Source of the DNA: DASUBV01 sp036510065
Lineage (GTDB): Bacteria > Actinomycetota > Actinomycetes > Streptosporangiales > Streptosporangiaceae
Assembly (NCBI GenBank): GCA_036510065.1
Contig: DATCEO010000232.1
Location: forward strand, 1-64,000
Length of the DNA stretch: 64,000 nucleotides
Direction of reading: 5' to 3'
Shown: piece after piece, positions 17,116 to 25,375 of the stretch
Layout of the letters: each line of letters opens with the position of its first letter
Position numbering within the stretch: position 1 is the first letter of the stretch
Program-made: the position numbers and the translations under genes
Notes under the pieces: model-generated
What the model was told of the DNA's origin: nothing
Seen by the model: only the letters and a program-made list of their open reading frames with translations
Database searches by the model: none

Positions 17116-18429
17116 TCAGGCCGTGCCCAGCTCGCTGCGCTCGCTCGGGACGTCGGGACCGTCCTGCGCCGGCTTGCGCTTGGGGGCCCCGAGCCTGACC
17201 GCGACGCGTTCCAGCCAGGAACCGGCCAGCAGCGAGGTCACGACCGACAGCATGACCAGGCTGACGAAGAATGTCTCGTTGATGATGCCAGCCGCGTATG
17301 CCGTCGCGGCCAGCACGATGCCCGGACCACCCCGGGCGTTCATCGCGATGGCCAGGCTGGCGGACATGAACCGGTTCTCGCGTGACAGCCGCGCCCCCAG
17401 GTACACACTGGCCGCTTTCGCCACGCACGCGAAGGCGAGGAACCCGAGGAAGAAGAGCACATCGAAGTGGTGAATCAGGTCCAGCTTGATGCCGATGATG
17501 GCGAAATAGATCGGGATGAAGAAGCCGAAGGAGATACCCGATAGCGTGTTGCGCTGCCGCACGGTTACGCTCTCGCCGAGTTCCTCGTCCTCCTCACCGT
17601 CGGCGGCGGCGACGGCGATCCCCGCCACGAACGCGCCGTACAGCGGCACGAGGCCGAGGGCCAGCGCGGCCGCCGAGAGCGCGAGCATCCAGAGCAGCTG
17701 GAACGCGACCGGGCTGCGCATGGCCAGCGGATTGGCCCGCAGCCACCTGTAGACCCGTCCCCCGACCGTGAGCGCCACGGCGAGGAAGAGCACGGCCACG
17801 ATCACGTGATAGACGCTGTTCTGGGCGACGCTGTGGATGTTCAGGGCCGTGGGCAGCCCGAACGCGGTGCTGCCGGCCGTCTGCACCAGCCCGACCACGA
17901 CCGCCAGGATGACGTACAGCACGATGTCCTCGATCACGGCCACCGACAGCACGATGCGCGCGAAACGGGTGCCGAGCAGGCCGACGTCGTGCATGATCCG
18001 CGAGATCACCGGAATGCTCGTGACCGCCACGGCCATGCCGAACACCAGGGTCAGCGCCGTGTAGTTGTTCGCCGGGCCGATGAACTGGCGGACGCCCAGC
18101 ACCACCACGATGCCCAGGCCCGCCGCGAACGGGATGACCAGGCCGAACGAAGCGATCAGCCCGACCGTCCGGACAGCGTTGCGCTGCAGCAGCCGGCGCA
18201 TCTCAGCGCCGGCGGCGAACATGAGCAGGAGCAGGCCCAGCTGGTAGACGGCCCCGAGCGCGGCCGCTGACGAGCCCGTGGCCGGGAAGATCCAGTGCTG
18301 GATCGTCGGCGAGACGGCCCCGAGGGCCGACGGGCCTAGCAGCACGCCGCCCAGTATCTCGCCGATGGCAGCCGGCTGATGGAAGCGCGCGAATAGGCTC
18401 CCCATGCCGTGCGCGGCCAGCAGGAGCAC
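17116..18429 (-). CDS. Cation:proton antiporter, CPA2/Kef type
   Basis: This protein of at least 437 aa has about 12 hydrophobic segments and should exchange Na+ or K+ for H+. QPAAIGEILGGVLLGPSALG is the standard first-loop signature and MNARGGPGIVLAATAYAAGI is the C-terminal CPA2 motif. No RCK/TrkA-N domain is attached. The listed start is GTG 18429, but upstream codons in the same frame (GFSDIDLARLLIALAVLL) look like real family sequence with no ATG/GTG/TTG before a stop. The true start may therefore be farther upstream, altered or unusual. Confidence 0.88.
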   Translation of the reverse strand: MLLLAAHGMGSLFARFHQPAAIGEILGGVLLGPSALGAVSPTIQHWIFPATGSSAAALGAVYQLGLLLLMFAAGAEMRRLLQRNAVRTVGLIASFGLVIPFAAGLGIVVVLGVRQFIGPANNYTALTLVFGMAVAVTSIPVISRIMHDVGLLGTRFARIVLSVAVIEDIVLYVILAVVVGLVQTAGSTAFGLPTALNIHSVAQNSVYHVIVAVLFLAVALTVGGRVYRWLRANPLAMRSPVAFQLLWMLALSAAALALGLVPLYGAFVAGIAVAAADGEEDEELGESVTVRQRNTLSGISFGFFIPIYFAIIGIKLDLIHHFDVLFFLGFLAFACVAKAASVYLGARLSRENRFMSASLAIAMNARGGPGIVLAATAYAAGIINETFFVSLVMLSVVTSLLAGSWLERVAVRLGAPKRKPAQDGPDVPSERSELGTA

Positions 18430-18518
18430 GGCCAGCGCGATCAGCAGCCGAGCCAGATCGATATCGGAAAAGCCAAATCCCGCCCCTTAAGCCCCGCCAA
18501 CCGAAAACTGGCCGAACT

Positions 18519-18541
18519 AGGCTATATATACTGATTAGCCT
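18519..18541. promoter_or_regulatory. Inverted repeat in divergent antiporter/ATPase promoter
   Basis: AGGCTA-N11-TAGCCT brackets TATATATACTGAT, an unusually AT-rich core for this genome, in the 194-bp region between the divergent antiporter and ATPase genes. It is a candidate operator overlapping a promoter. No cognate regulator is adjacent. Confidence 0.4.
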
Positions 18542-18623
18542 GACGGTGTCAACCTGACCAGCCCCTCCTCGCCTCCCGGCGCTCCGCCCCTGAGCGGACT
18601 GCCGCCGGCGTACCGTCGAGCCC

Positions 18624-19802
18624 GTGATCCAGACTCTCGCCGTCGAGACCTACCGGTCGCTGCGACGCCTGCTTATCCCGCTGGCCGCACTGAACGTCGT
18701 CACGGGCGCTAACGGCAGCGGCAAGTCCAGCCTGTATCGGGCCTTGCGGCTACTCGCCGACAGCTCACGGAATGGGGCCGTCGCCGCGCTGGCCCGGGAG
18801 GGCGGGCTGCCCTCCACCCTGTGGGCGGGTCCGCGGCAGATCAGCCGGGCGGTGCGCGAGGGCCGGTACCCGGTGCAGGGAACGGCCGGCGGCGACGCGG
18901 TGGGCCTGCGCCTGGGTTTCGGCGCCGACGACTTCAGCTATGCCATCGACTTCGGCCTCCCGCCGCCCAGTCAGACGGCGTTTGCCCTGGACCCGGAGAT
19001 CAAGCGCGAGAGCATCTGGAGCGGCCCCGTGCTCCGGCGCGCGGCGCTGCTCTGCGATCGGGCCAACGGCATCGTGCGGCTGCGAGAGGATGACGGCACC
19101 TGGACGGCGCCGTACTCCATCCGGCCCTATGACAGCATGCTGAGCGAGTTTGCCGACCCCCAGCGGGCACCGGAAGTCATAACCCTGCGAGAGCGGATCC
19201 GGTCCTGGCGGTTCTACGACTACTTCCGCACGGACGCTACGGCGCCCGCGCGCCGGAGCCTGGTGGGGACCCGCACCCCCGTGCTCGACCATGGCGGCGC
19301 CGACGTGGCGGCGGCGCTGCAGACGATCCGCGAGATCGGCGACGCCGAGGCGCTGGACGCCGCGGTCGAGCTGGCCTTCCCCGGCAGCCAGATCAGCATC
19401 GACCACGACAGCCACGGCCGCCTCGACCTGCGCCTGCGCCAGCACGGCCTGCTCCGGCCGCTCGGGGTGGCAGAGCTGTCCGACGGAACGCTTCGTTACC
19501 TGCTGTGGATCGCCGCACTGCTGACGCCGCGTCCGTCCAGCCTGCTCGTCCTCAACGAGCCCGAGACCAGCCTGCATGCGGACCTGCTGGAGCCGCTTGC
19601 GCAGCTCATCGGCGGTGCCGCGGTCAGCTCGCAGATCATCACGGTCTCCCATTCCCGGCCGCTGATCGACGCCCTCCTCCGCGCGGCCGGTGGCGACGGG
19701 ACACCGGTCACCACCATCGAGCTGACCAAGGATTTCGGCGAGACCGTCGTGGCCGGCCAGGAGACCTTCGACCAGCCGGCCTGGTACTGGCCGAAGCGCT
19801 GA
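18624..19802 (+). CDS. Solitary AAA/ABC-type ATPase (RecF/COG4637-like)
   Basis: This 392-aa protein has a complete ABC-type ATPase head split by a mid-domain insertion: Walker A GANGSGKSS at residues 28-36, signature-like ELSDGTLRYLLW, and Walker B LLVLNEPETSLHADLL followed by VSHSRPLIDALL. This layout fits the predicted-ATPase family related to RecF, SMC and OLD proteins. There is no Toprim or nuclease domain and no partner gene nearby, so nothing ties it to a known defence system. Its biological role is unknown. GTG 18624 is the likely start. Confidence 0.85.
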   Translation: MIQTLAVETYRSLRRLLIPLAALNVVTGANGSGKSSLYRALRLLADSSRNGAVAALAREGGLPSTLWAGPRQISRAVREGRYPVQGTAGGDAVGLRLGFGADDFSYAIDFGLPPPSQTAFALDPEIKRESIWSGPVLRRAALLCDRANGIVRLREDDGTWTAPYSIRPYDSMLSEFADPQRAPEVITLRERIRSWRFYDYFRTDATAPARRSLVGTRTPVLDHGGADVAAALQTIREIGDAEALDAAVELAFPGSQISIDHDSHGRLDLRLRQHGLLRPLGVAELSDGTLRYLLWIAALLTPRPSSLLVLNEPETSLHADLLEPLAQLIGGAAVSSQIITVSHSRPLIDALLRAAGGDGTPVTTIELTKDFGETVVAGQETFDQPAWYWPKR

Positions 19803-19872
19803 GCGGACCTGAAGCGGGCGGGAGGCTCCGGCGGTTCAGGCCTGGAGATCGACAGGCAGGACACGTGCCCAG

Positions 19873-20233
19873 CTACGCGATAACGCCTCTGACGCGCAGG
19901 AGCGGCGCCAGCAGGCTTCCCGGGCCGGCCCTGGCGACGCTCTCGGGCGCGTAACGGCCACCGGTCAGAAACCGCCAGGCGGTGTCACCGGTCATGGTGA
20001 GCGTCGCTGATGCGGCGAGGGCCGCCCCGTCGTCCAGGCTCCAGGCCTCGGCGCCCCGGGTCAGCCGCCACGAGCCGATCCCGGTGATGTGGATGCCCAC
20101 CGTCGTCCCAGTAGACGGAGCTCGGGCCGCGGAGATCCACCGACTTCAGCTTCGCGAGCAAGGCCAGGAACTCGGCTCGCCGCGCGACAAGCGGGCTGCG
20201 CACACCAGTTACCGGCAGATCGTCGAGCCGCAT
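19873..20233 (-). pseudogene. Remnant of maleylpyruvate isomerase-like (MDMPI) protein
   Basis: Only the C-terminal domain of a mycothiol-dependent maleylpyruvate isomerase-family protein remains, in two frames. The first (from 20233) has VARRAEFLALLAKLKSVDLRG up to about 20100. The second then reads IHITGIGSWRLTRGAEAWSLDD, LTMTGDTAWRFLTGGRYAPE and LAPLLRVRGVIA, the standard end of these proteins. The helical N-terminal DinB-like domain with the metal-binding histidines is absent. N-terminal truncation plus a frameshift means a decayed gene. Confidence 0.7.
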
Positions 20234-20256
20234 CCCGCCTCCGCTCGGCGGTCCGG

Positions 20257-20661
20257 CTATGCCCTGGTCAGTATGACGACGGGAATGATGCGGTCGGTGC
20301 CGGCCTCATGATCAGCGAAGAACGGATAGGCCTCCTTGAGCGTGGCCCACAGGTGCTCGCGTTCTGGACCCGTGGCCGTCGCTGCGACCGCTTCGTAGCT
20401 CTCGTCGCCGACCTCGACAGTGACCCGCGGGTTGGCCACGAGATTGATGTACCAGTCGGGATGCTTCGGCGCACCCACGTTCGAGGCGATGACGAGCAGC
20501 CGATCCCCGTCGCGATGGAACATCATCGGCGTCGTGCGCGACTGCCCGCTTTTCGCGCCAACGGTAGTCAGCAAGACGAGGCGGTCGCGGTGCATGCCGT
20601 CGACCTCCCCGCCGGCCCTGAACTGGTCGATTACTCGCCGGTTAACCGCCTTAATGTCCAT
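20257..20661 (-). CDS. F420-dependent nitroreductase/quinone reductase family (DDN-like)
   Basis: This 134-aa protein belongs to the deazaflavin-dependent nitroreductase family, related to mycobacterial Ddn. Members use F420H2 to reduce quinones or nitro compounds. Family motifs are LVLLTTVGAKSGQSRTTPMMF, RLLVIASNVGAPKHPDWYINLVANPRV and YPFFADHEAGTDRIIPVVIL; the KSGQ..RTTP and KHPDWYINL segments bind F420. The start at 20661 (MDIKAVN) has GGGGGAAAG in front; a longer upstream frame is unsupported. The substrate is unknown. Confidence 0.92.
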   Translation of the reverse strand: MDIKAVNRRVIDQFRAGGEVDGMHRDRLVLLTTVGAKSGQSRTTPMMFHRDGDRLLVIASNVGAPKHPDWYINLVANPRVTVEVGDESYEAVAATATGPEREHLWATLKEAYPFFADHEAGTDRIIPVVILTRA

Positions 20662-20960
20662 CTTTCCCCCCATCCGTCTCAGGCAGAAGCATCGCAGTCC
20701 CATGATGCACCGCCGAAGCGTCGCAGTGCCGCAGACAGGTGGCTGATCAGTCGCCCGGCAGTTGTCCCGTGCCGGCATTTCGCTGAATTGATTGGCTGGC
20801 CACGGATCACCCCTGGCGGGGGATGCCTGGTGACGGAGCAGCGTGCCATGGTCATGGCGGGCGGAATCGCCACCGACCCGGCGATAGATCACAGAGCGGC
20901 TGTCGTCGGGGGATTCCGTCCGCGGGACTCCGGCTGCGCTCTGAGGCGAGAGGAACGGGC

Positions 20961-21869
20961 TTGAGCGCTCAGCAGTTGCTGGCCGCGTTGTTCAACGCTG
21001 GCATCGCCATCTCCGTGGGCGCCACCGTCCTGTCCCTGGGCATGACCTTCACCGTGGGCGAGCTGGTCGCACCGCTTCATCGCGTCGTGCTGGTCATCGC
21101 CATGGTGGTCCTGAACGCGGTAGTGATCCCGGCGGCCGCGTGGGGCATCGCCGAGATAACCCCGATGGGCTCCAAGTACGTGCCGGGCCTGGTCCTGGCC
21201 ACTCTCGGCGCAGGCAGCGCAGCATCTTTGAAAGCGGCCCAGCTGGCGAAGCGGGCGGACCTGCCGCTGGCTGTGTCGGTGGTCGTGGTGCTCCAGCTGG
21301 TCAATATCATCGCCGTTCCGGTGTGGGCGGGGCAGGTCGTCACCGGCGCGTCGATCAGCGCATGGGACATTGTCAAAAGCCTGCTCCTGCTGGTGCTCCT
21401 GCCGCTGGTGGTGGGCCTGTTCGCGCGCGCCCGCTACGCCGCTCATGCCAAGGACTGGCAGCCGCAGCTGGTCAAGGCAGCCAACCTGGCGCTGGTGGTT
21501 GCGCTGGCCACTGGCATAGCGGGGAACTGGAGCACGATCGTGTCGATGTTCGGGTCGTGGGTCATCGTCACCGCGATCGTCGTCGTCATCGTCGCTGGCG
21601 TCCTGGGCCTGCTGCTGGGCCTGCTGGCGGGCGGCAGGAGCACTGAGATCCGCACCACGACCGGCCTGGTCTCGGTCTTCCGCTTCGCATCACTGGGACT
21701 GATCATCATCGGCGCGCAGCTGCACGGGAACCCAACCTACCTCGGTCCGGCCCTCACCTTCGCGCTCATCGACTTCATCCTTCCCCTCGCGCTGGCCGTT
21801 GAGATCGGGCATCGATCCGGAGCGACGAAACCAGCTTCCGTAGCTGCCCCGGCGCAGCGCATCTCCTGA
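20961..21869 (+). CDS. Bile acid:sodium symporter (BASS) family transporter
   Basis: This 302-aa membrane protein has about nine hydrophobic segments. TTG 20961 is the likely start (SAQQLLAALFNAGIAISVG), with GAGAGGAA at 20949-20955. The pattern LSLGMTFTVGELVAPLHR followed by LVLATLGAGSAASLKAAQLAKRADL is typical of the BASS/arsenical-resistance-3-like fold. Members carry organic anions with Na+; the substrate here is unknown. The tail ends in a short Ala/Pro-rich cytoplasmic segment. Confidence 0.87.
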   Translation: MSAQQLLAALFNAGIAISVGATVLSLGMTFTVGELVAPLHRVVLVIAMVVLNAVVIPAAAWGIAEITPMGSKYVPGLVLATLGAGSAASLKAAQLAKRADLPLAVSVVVVLQLVNIIAVPVWAGQVVTGASISAWDIVKSLLLLVLLPLVVGLFARARYAAHAKDWQPQLVKAANLALVVALATGIAGNWSTIVSMFGSWVIVTAIVVVIVAGVLGLLLGLLAGGRSTEIRTTTGLVSVFRFASLGLIIIGAQLHGNPTYLGPALTFALIDFILPLALAVEIGHRSGATKPASVAAPAQRIS

Positions 21870-22016
21870 CCGGTTCACGTCGCACTGCGCGGTTGCAGCC
21901 GACGGCTGACAGCCGATCACGGCTCACGGCTGCCCACCTGCGCCGGCCCTTGATGATCACGGACGACCCCGATGCAGTAGAAGACCACGGGCACGTAAGC
22001 GTCAGCACGTACTAGT

Positions 22017-22625
22017 TCAGCGGCTGATCGGGGCGGCCGGGTCTCCGCCGATGTCGGCTTCGAGGGCGGTCATCGCTCTGTGGAGCCGGGCGGTGCGGGT
22101 CGTGGCGGTGGGGGCGGTGATGAGCTTAAGGATCAGGGCGTAGCGCTGGGTCTTGCTGAGTGCGCCGAACGCCTGCGCCGCCCGCGGGCTCGCCGCGAGT
22201 GCGGCGGCGAGATCGGGCGGGACGGTGGCGTTCCGCTGCGACGCGTAGGCGGTGGCCCATCTGCCGTCGGCCTTCGCGGCCTCAACCTCAGCCAGGCCGG
22301 ACGGTCGCATCCGCCCGGCCGCGATCAGCTCCTCGGCCTTGGCCACATTGACCTGGGACCAGCGGCTGCGTGGCCGACGGGGCACGTACTTCTGCAAGTA
22401 GTAGACCTCGTCGTAGGCCTTGCGCTGGCCAGAGATCCAGCCGAAGCACAGGCCCAGGTCGACTGCCTCGCCATCGGTCAACGACGGGCGCCCCGATGCC
22501 CTTTTCGCGATCTTTAGCCACACGCCGGCCTGCAGGTCGACGTGTGCGTCCAGCCAGGCCTCGAAGTCCGCAGCGTCGCGGAATGCGATCACCCGGGCTT
22601 CGCGGGCGGCAGGCTCCGTCGACAC
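22017..22625 (-). CDS. YdeI/OmdA-family protein
   Basis: This 202-aa protein has the YdeI architecture: an N-terminal half with EARVIAFRDAADFEAWLDAH and GVWLKIAKRASG, the WISGQRKAYDE segment, RRPRSRWSQVNVAKAEELIAAGRM, and a C-terminal helical half with PPDLAAALAASPRAAQAFGALSKTQRYA. GTG 22625 has GGAGGAG at 22632-22638. Family members are linked to bacteriocin or peptide tolerance in some genera, but the molecular role is unclear. It converges on the BASS transporter. Confidence 0.88.
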   Translation of the reverse strand: MSTEPAAREARVIAFRDAADFEAWLDAHVDLQAGVWLKIAKRASGRPSLTDGEAVDLGLCFGWISGQRKAYDEVYYLQKYVPRRPRSRWSQVNVAKAEELIAAGRMRPSGLAEVEAAKADGRWATAYASQRNATVPPDLAAALAASPRAAQAFGALSKTQRYALILKLITAPTATTRTARLHRAMTALEADIGGDPAAPISR

Positions 22626-23121
22626 GTGTGACTCCTCCAGCAGGAGAGGGCCGCCTACTGCACGGCGGGCCGGTCCTCGGCCCAGAGTTTCATGGTGCTG
22701 ATTCCACGGAGCATGGAGACTTTCCTTCCCTGCCCGCGACCAGGTTCGCCAAGATAGTAGCCACCTCCGACAAATAGGAGCACCCGCTCTCAGCAGCCTC
22801 TCCGGCTGCCACGACAACGACGGGATCCAGCGGCCGAGGACGACCGTGAGCTGCTTGAGTCAAGGAACGTAAGCCGTGACGGCGACGGCCGGACGAGCTT
22901 GCTCCCCTGGCGTAATGGTGTGCTGACGGCCCCGGAATATCCGCAGCTGGCTGGGAGCGGTCACCAGTCGCACCCGGTACCGTCGCCAGACTCAGCCGCC
23001 CGATCAGGCCACCAACCCAAGATCAAGAAAGATCGAGGTTAATGGCCCGCCAGCATCCGCTAGCTAGGAATCAGACGAGAAGTCGGGCCGGGATCATGGC
23101 CCTGAACTGGGAAGATAACCT
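22626..23121. other. 496-bp region without a gene
   Basis: Apart from the upstream region of the YdeI-family gene, nothing recognisable is seen. Open frames here are short or run into the partial tRNA copy. AT content rises near 23020-23060, beside the duplicated tRNA segment. Confidence 0.5.
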
Positions 23122-23164
23122 GGAGCGGGTGACGGGAATCGAACCCGCACTGTCAGCTTGGGAA
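23122..23164 (-). repeat. 43-bp copy of the 3' half of tRNA-Gly (probable att site)
   Basis: These 43 bases are identical to 23870-23912, which cover the anticodon loop through the 3' end of the intact tRNA-Gly(CCC) gene plus two flanking bases. The copy is followed by unrelated sequence where the 5' half should be. A direct repeat of a tRNA 3' half is the classic footprint of tyrosine-recombinase integration. Confidence 0.85.
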
Positions 23165-23583
23165 ATGGCCGCATCCGGGCGGCCGCTAGGGCTGCTGACC
23201 TGCCGATGGGTCTTACCGCCAGTACCCGCGATTTACCGCTCACGCCCCTGGCTAATTGCACGTTAATTGCACGGACACGCCCGCCGACGCGCGACGATGA
23301 GGGCGGGTTGACCCCCTGCTTACAAAGATCGTGGACGGCTTTGCCTGACCTGGCCTTTGCAGGTAAGCGCCAACGTGGCTTGCCCGCCAGTCCGCGATTC
23401 CCCCTTGGTCACCGTCCGGTCGGGCACGCAACGGGCACGGCTCACAGGCATGGCGATCTTGGAGCGGGCTCAGCTCGTGCCGGAGCACAGCGAGCCGGAG
23501 GCGTATGCTTTGATGCTGTTCGCACTCTTTCCGGATCTCTGGCTCTGCCTAGAATCATCGGCTCGCGACGACAGGAGTCGGCT
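23165..23583. other. Left part of the tRNA-Gly-bounded segment
   Basis: No credible gene is seen in these 419 bp. An 11-bp-period duplication of TAATTGCACG (23253-23262 and 23264-23273) lies about 90 bp from the partial tRNA copy. That placement would suit integrase arm-type sites, but this is an inference. Confidence 0.45.
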
Positions 23584-23841
23584 GTGCCCGCTGCGGTCCC
23601 CGGCAAGGGCAAACGTCACAACATTCCGGCTCTTTTCTGGTGGTGCGGGCACGTAGTGGCGTTGATCATTCTCTTCTTGATCACTGACGCTCGCGGTCTG
23701 TGGTTCTGGACAGTCGGTCTAGCATTGGTGATCAGCAGTTATGCAGGTCAGATCGCGCTAAACCGACGTGCAAGCCGATCGACCACCGGCAGCTCTGCAC
23801 CACGTGAGCCGACCGCTGGTCTCCCCCCGTCTTCCTCATAG
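23584..23841 (+). CDS. Small two-TM membrane protein inside tRNA-bounded segment
   Basis: This 85-aa protein starts at GTG 23584, with AGGAG at 23573-23577 (6-nt spacing). It has a short basic N-terminus (AAVPGKGKRHNIPAL), then two hydrophobic helices (WWCGHVVALIILFLITDA and LWFWTVGLALVISSYAGQIAL), then a basic, Ser/Pro-rich tail. No domain is recognised. It is the only supported gene between the tRNA-Gly gene and its partial copy, and ends 28 nt before the 43-bp repeat begins. Confidence 0.6.
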   Translation: MPAAVPGKGKRHNIPALFWWCGHVVALIILFLITDARGLWFWTVGLALVISSYAGQIALNRRASRSTTGSSAPREPTAGLPPSSS

Positions 23842-23871
23842 CTGCCGGTCCTGACCTGGGCCTTTCTTCGG

Positions 23872-23942
23872 AGCGGGTGACGGGAATCGAACCCGCACTG
23901 TCAGCTTGGGAAGCTGATGTTCTGCCATTGAACTACACCCGC
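23872..23942 (-). tRNA. tRNA-Gly (anticodon CCC)
   Basis: The minus strand gives a full 71-nt cloverleaf. The acceptor stem is GCGGGTG paired with CACCCGC, the D-arm is TAGTTCAATGGCAGAAC, the anticodon arm is CAGC-TTCCCAA-GCTG with anticodon CCC, and the T-arm contains GGGTTCGATTCCC. CCA is not encoded. Its 3' half is duplicated at 23122-23164, so this gene is the presumed integration target. Confidence 0.95.
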
Positions 23943-24274
23943 GCGAGCTACCCGACATCGAGCCTGTCAGCCGTCGCCCGAACATCGTACCGGAACCGGC
24001 GTGCCTGCAGCGCCCCGCTTCGCCCGGGCCCAGCCGCCCCGGCCGCCAGCCGCGCGCCACGGGCAAGACCCCGAGCTCGATCAAGACTTGCCCCGGCTTT
24101 CGGCAGTTCCGCGTGCTCCCCCGGCTTGCTCCGCTAGCGTCAGACCGCCGGCCGGCACCGTGCAAACGGCAACGCCATCAGCTGATCATTTCACGTTCCC
24201 GTTACGAACCTGAATCAGCCCGGCAACCCACGCGTTGGACGGTAGAGATTAGCCCATACCTATCGGGAGGCCGC
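23943..24274. other. 332-bp region upstream of small conserved protein
   Basis: This holds the promoter of the tRNA-Gly gene (minus) and of the following small gene (plus). No further RNA or coding feature could be supported. Confidence 0.5.
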
Positions 24275-24622
24275 ATGCCGCTGTGGAGGATACGGATTAC
24301 GTTGTCAGACGATCCGCACAGCCGCGCGCTGCTGAAGCAGGCGCTTGACGGCCAGCGGGTAACCGAGCTGAACTTCGCGCCGCGGCCGGCCAATGCCGCG
24401 CAGATGGCCGGTGACGTGGTCCTGGAGCTACCCCGCGACGATGATCTCGGCACGATGCTGACCGCGCTGCACCGGATCAGCCCGCAGGTCTTCGTGAGCC
24501 GGGTGGATGACGACGCTGCGGCGGAAAGCAAGCCCAGGCTCACGAGCAGGTTCGGCCGTATCATCGGGCGGGCCGGCAGCGAGGGCAGCGCGATGGTGGC
24601 GGCCGATCAGTCCTGCCGCTGA
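24275..24622 (+). CDS. Conserved actinobacterial hypothetical protein
   Basis: This 115-aa protein starts at ATG 24275 behind GGGAGG (24265-24270). The N-terminal 85 residues look like a compact alpha/beta fold: PLWRIRITLSDDPHSRALL, VTELNFAPRP, AGDVVLELPRDDDLGTMLTALHRISPQVFVSR. I recognise this pattern from uncharacterised actinobacterial proteins but know no function. The last 25 residues are variable. It has no membrane segment or signal peptide, and the MerR gene converges on it 10 nt away. Confidence 0.75.
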   Translation: MPLWRIRITLSDDPHSRALLKQALDGQRVTELNFAPRPANAAQMAGDVVLELPRDDDLGTMLTALHRISPQVFVSRVDDDAAAESKPRLTSRFGRIIGRAGSEGSAMVAADQSCR

Positions 24623-24632
24623 CCGCCGTTGG

Positions 24633-25010
24633 TCACGACGGCCGGTCCGGGCGTGGCTGGCGCAGCGCGGCCAGGAGCGCGTCCCGCTCGGCCAGCGCTA
24701 CCCGTAGCTGCGCGCGGTCGGCCTCGAGTTCGCGGATCAAGGCCTTGAGGTCCTCGATTCCGGCCTCCAGCAGCAGCACGCGGCGGATGGCGGGCAGTGT
24801 CATGCCCTCGTCGACCAGCCGCACGACATACTGGACGACGGTGATCTCGTTGCGGGTGTAGCGGCGCTGGCCGCCGTTGGACCGGGACGGGCGGACGACT
24901 TCATGCTCGTCCAGCCGTCTCAGGAACGCCTGCTGGACTTCCAGCATGCCCGCGACCTGACCCACTGTGAACAGCGGCAGGTCCGCATTGTCCAGAGGCA
25001 GTGATGCCAT
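24633..25010 (-). CDS. MerR-family regulator, HspR-like
   Basis: This 125-aa protein has an N-terminal winged-helix MerR domain (LFTVGQVAGMLEVQQAFLRR, RPSRSNGGQRRYTRNEITVV) and a C-terminal coiled coil (IEDLKALIRELEADRAQLRVAL). The GGQRRY wing and the VGQVAGMLEV helix resemble HspR, the repressor of heat-shock operons, which often sits beside small heat-shock genes. Here the upstream neighbour on the same strand is a decayed Hsp20 gene, which supports that link. No metal-binding cysteines are present. Confidence 0.85.
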   Translation of the reverse strand: MASLPLDNADLPLFTVGQVAGMLEVQQAFLRRLDEHEVVRPSRSNGGQRRYTRNEITVVQYVVRLVDEGMTLPAIRRVLLLEAGIEDLKALIRELEADRAQLRVALAERDALLAALRQPRPDRPS

Positions 25011-25139
25011 GGCTCAGGTCTCCTTTCCACACGAGCGCCTAGCTGGCGAAGGCCCGCGCGGCGGGCAGCCGCACGGGCCTCCTGGCAGCGTATCGCCGGA
25101 CTTGAGCAGACTGCTTCGGCAGCCAGCTGGCCTTGTCGG

Positions 25140-25336
25140 CGGCCCTGACCTCGACCTTGCGGGGCTGCGCCTTCTCCTACAGCGGGACGCGGACCTTCGG
25201 GACGCCGCCCTCGTAGTCGGCCACGATCTTCTCCGCGTCACGCCCCGGTCCACGGTGACGTCGAGGCTGTTGGTGTCGACGCCGGACAGGTCAAAGCGGA
25301 GCTCGATCTCCTGAGGGCGGCGGATGGCGTCTATCC
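25140..25336 (-). pseudogene. Hsp20/alpha-crystallin small heat-shock protein remnant
   Basis: Two pieces of an Hsp20 gene remain. The first, in one frame, is IDAIRRPQEIELRFDLSGVDTNSLDVTVDR, the start of the alpha-crystallin domain; its expected ATG is ATA. The second, in another frame, is DAEKIVADYEGGVPKVRVPL, then an in-frame TAG at 25177-25179, then EKAQPRKVEVRA, the C-terminal end of the domain. Roughly 45-60 residues of the core are missing between them. A lost start, a deletion, a frameshift and a stop make this a true pseudogene, not a single sequencing error. Confidence 0.8.
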
Positions 25337-25375
25337 GAGTAGGGCCGCGGTCGGCCGAGTAGGGCCGGAGACGGG

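Noticed and set aside
23042..23266. Plus-strand ORF reading through the partial tRNA copy (contains VTGIEPALSAWE)
   Set aside because: The protein motif is a translation of tRNA sequence on the opposite strand, a common false gene; the region is the tRNA duplicate.
23877..24137. Plus-strand ORF starting in the intact tRNA-Gly gene
   Set aside because: Same tRNA-derived peptide; no ribosome site and composition is not coding.
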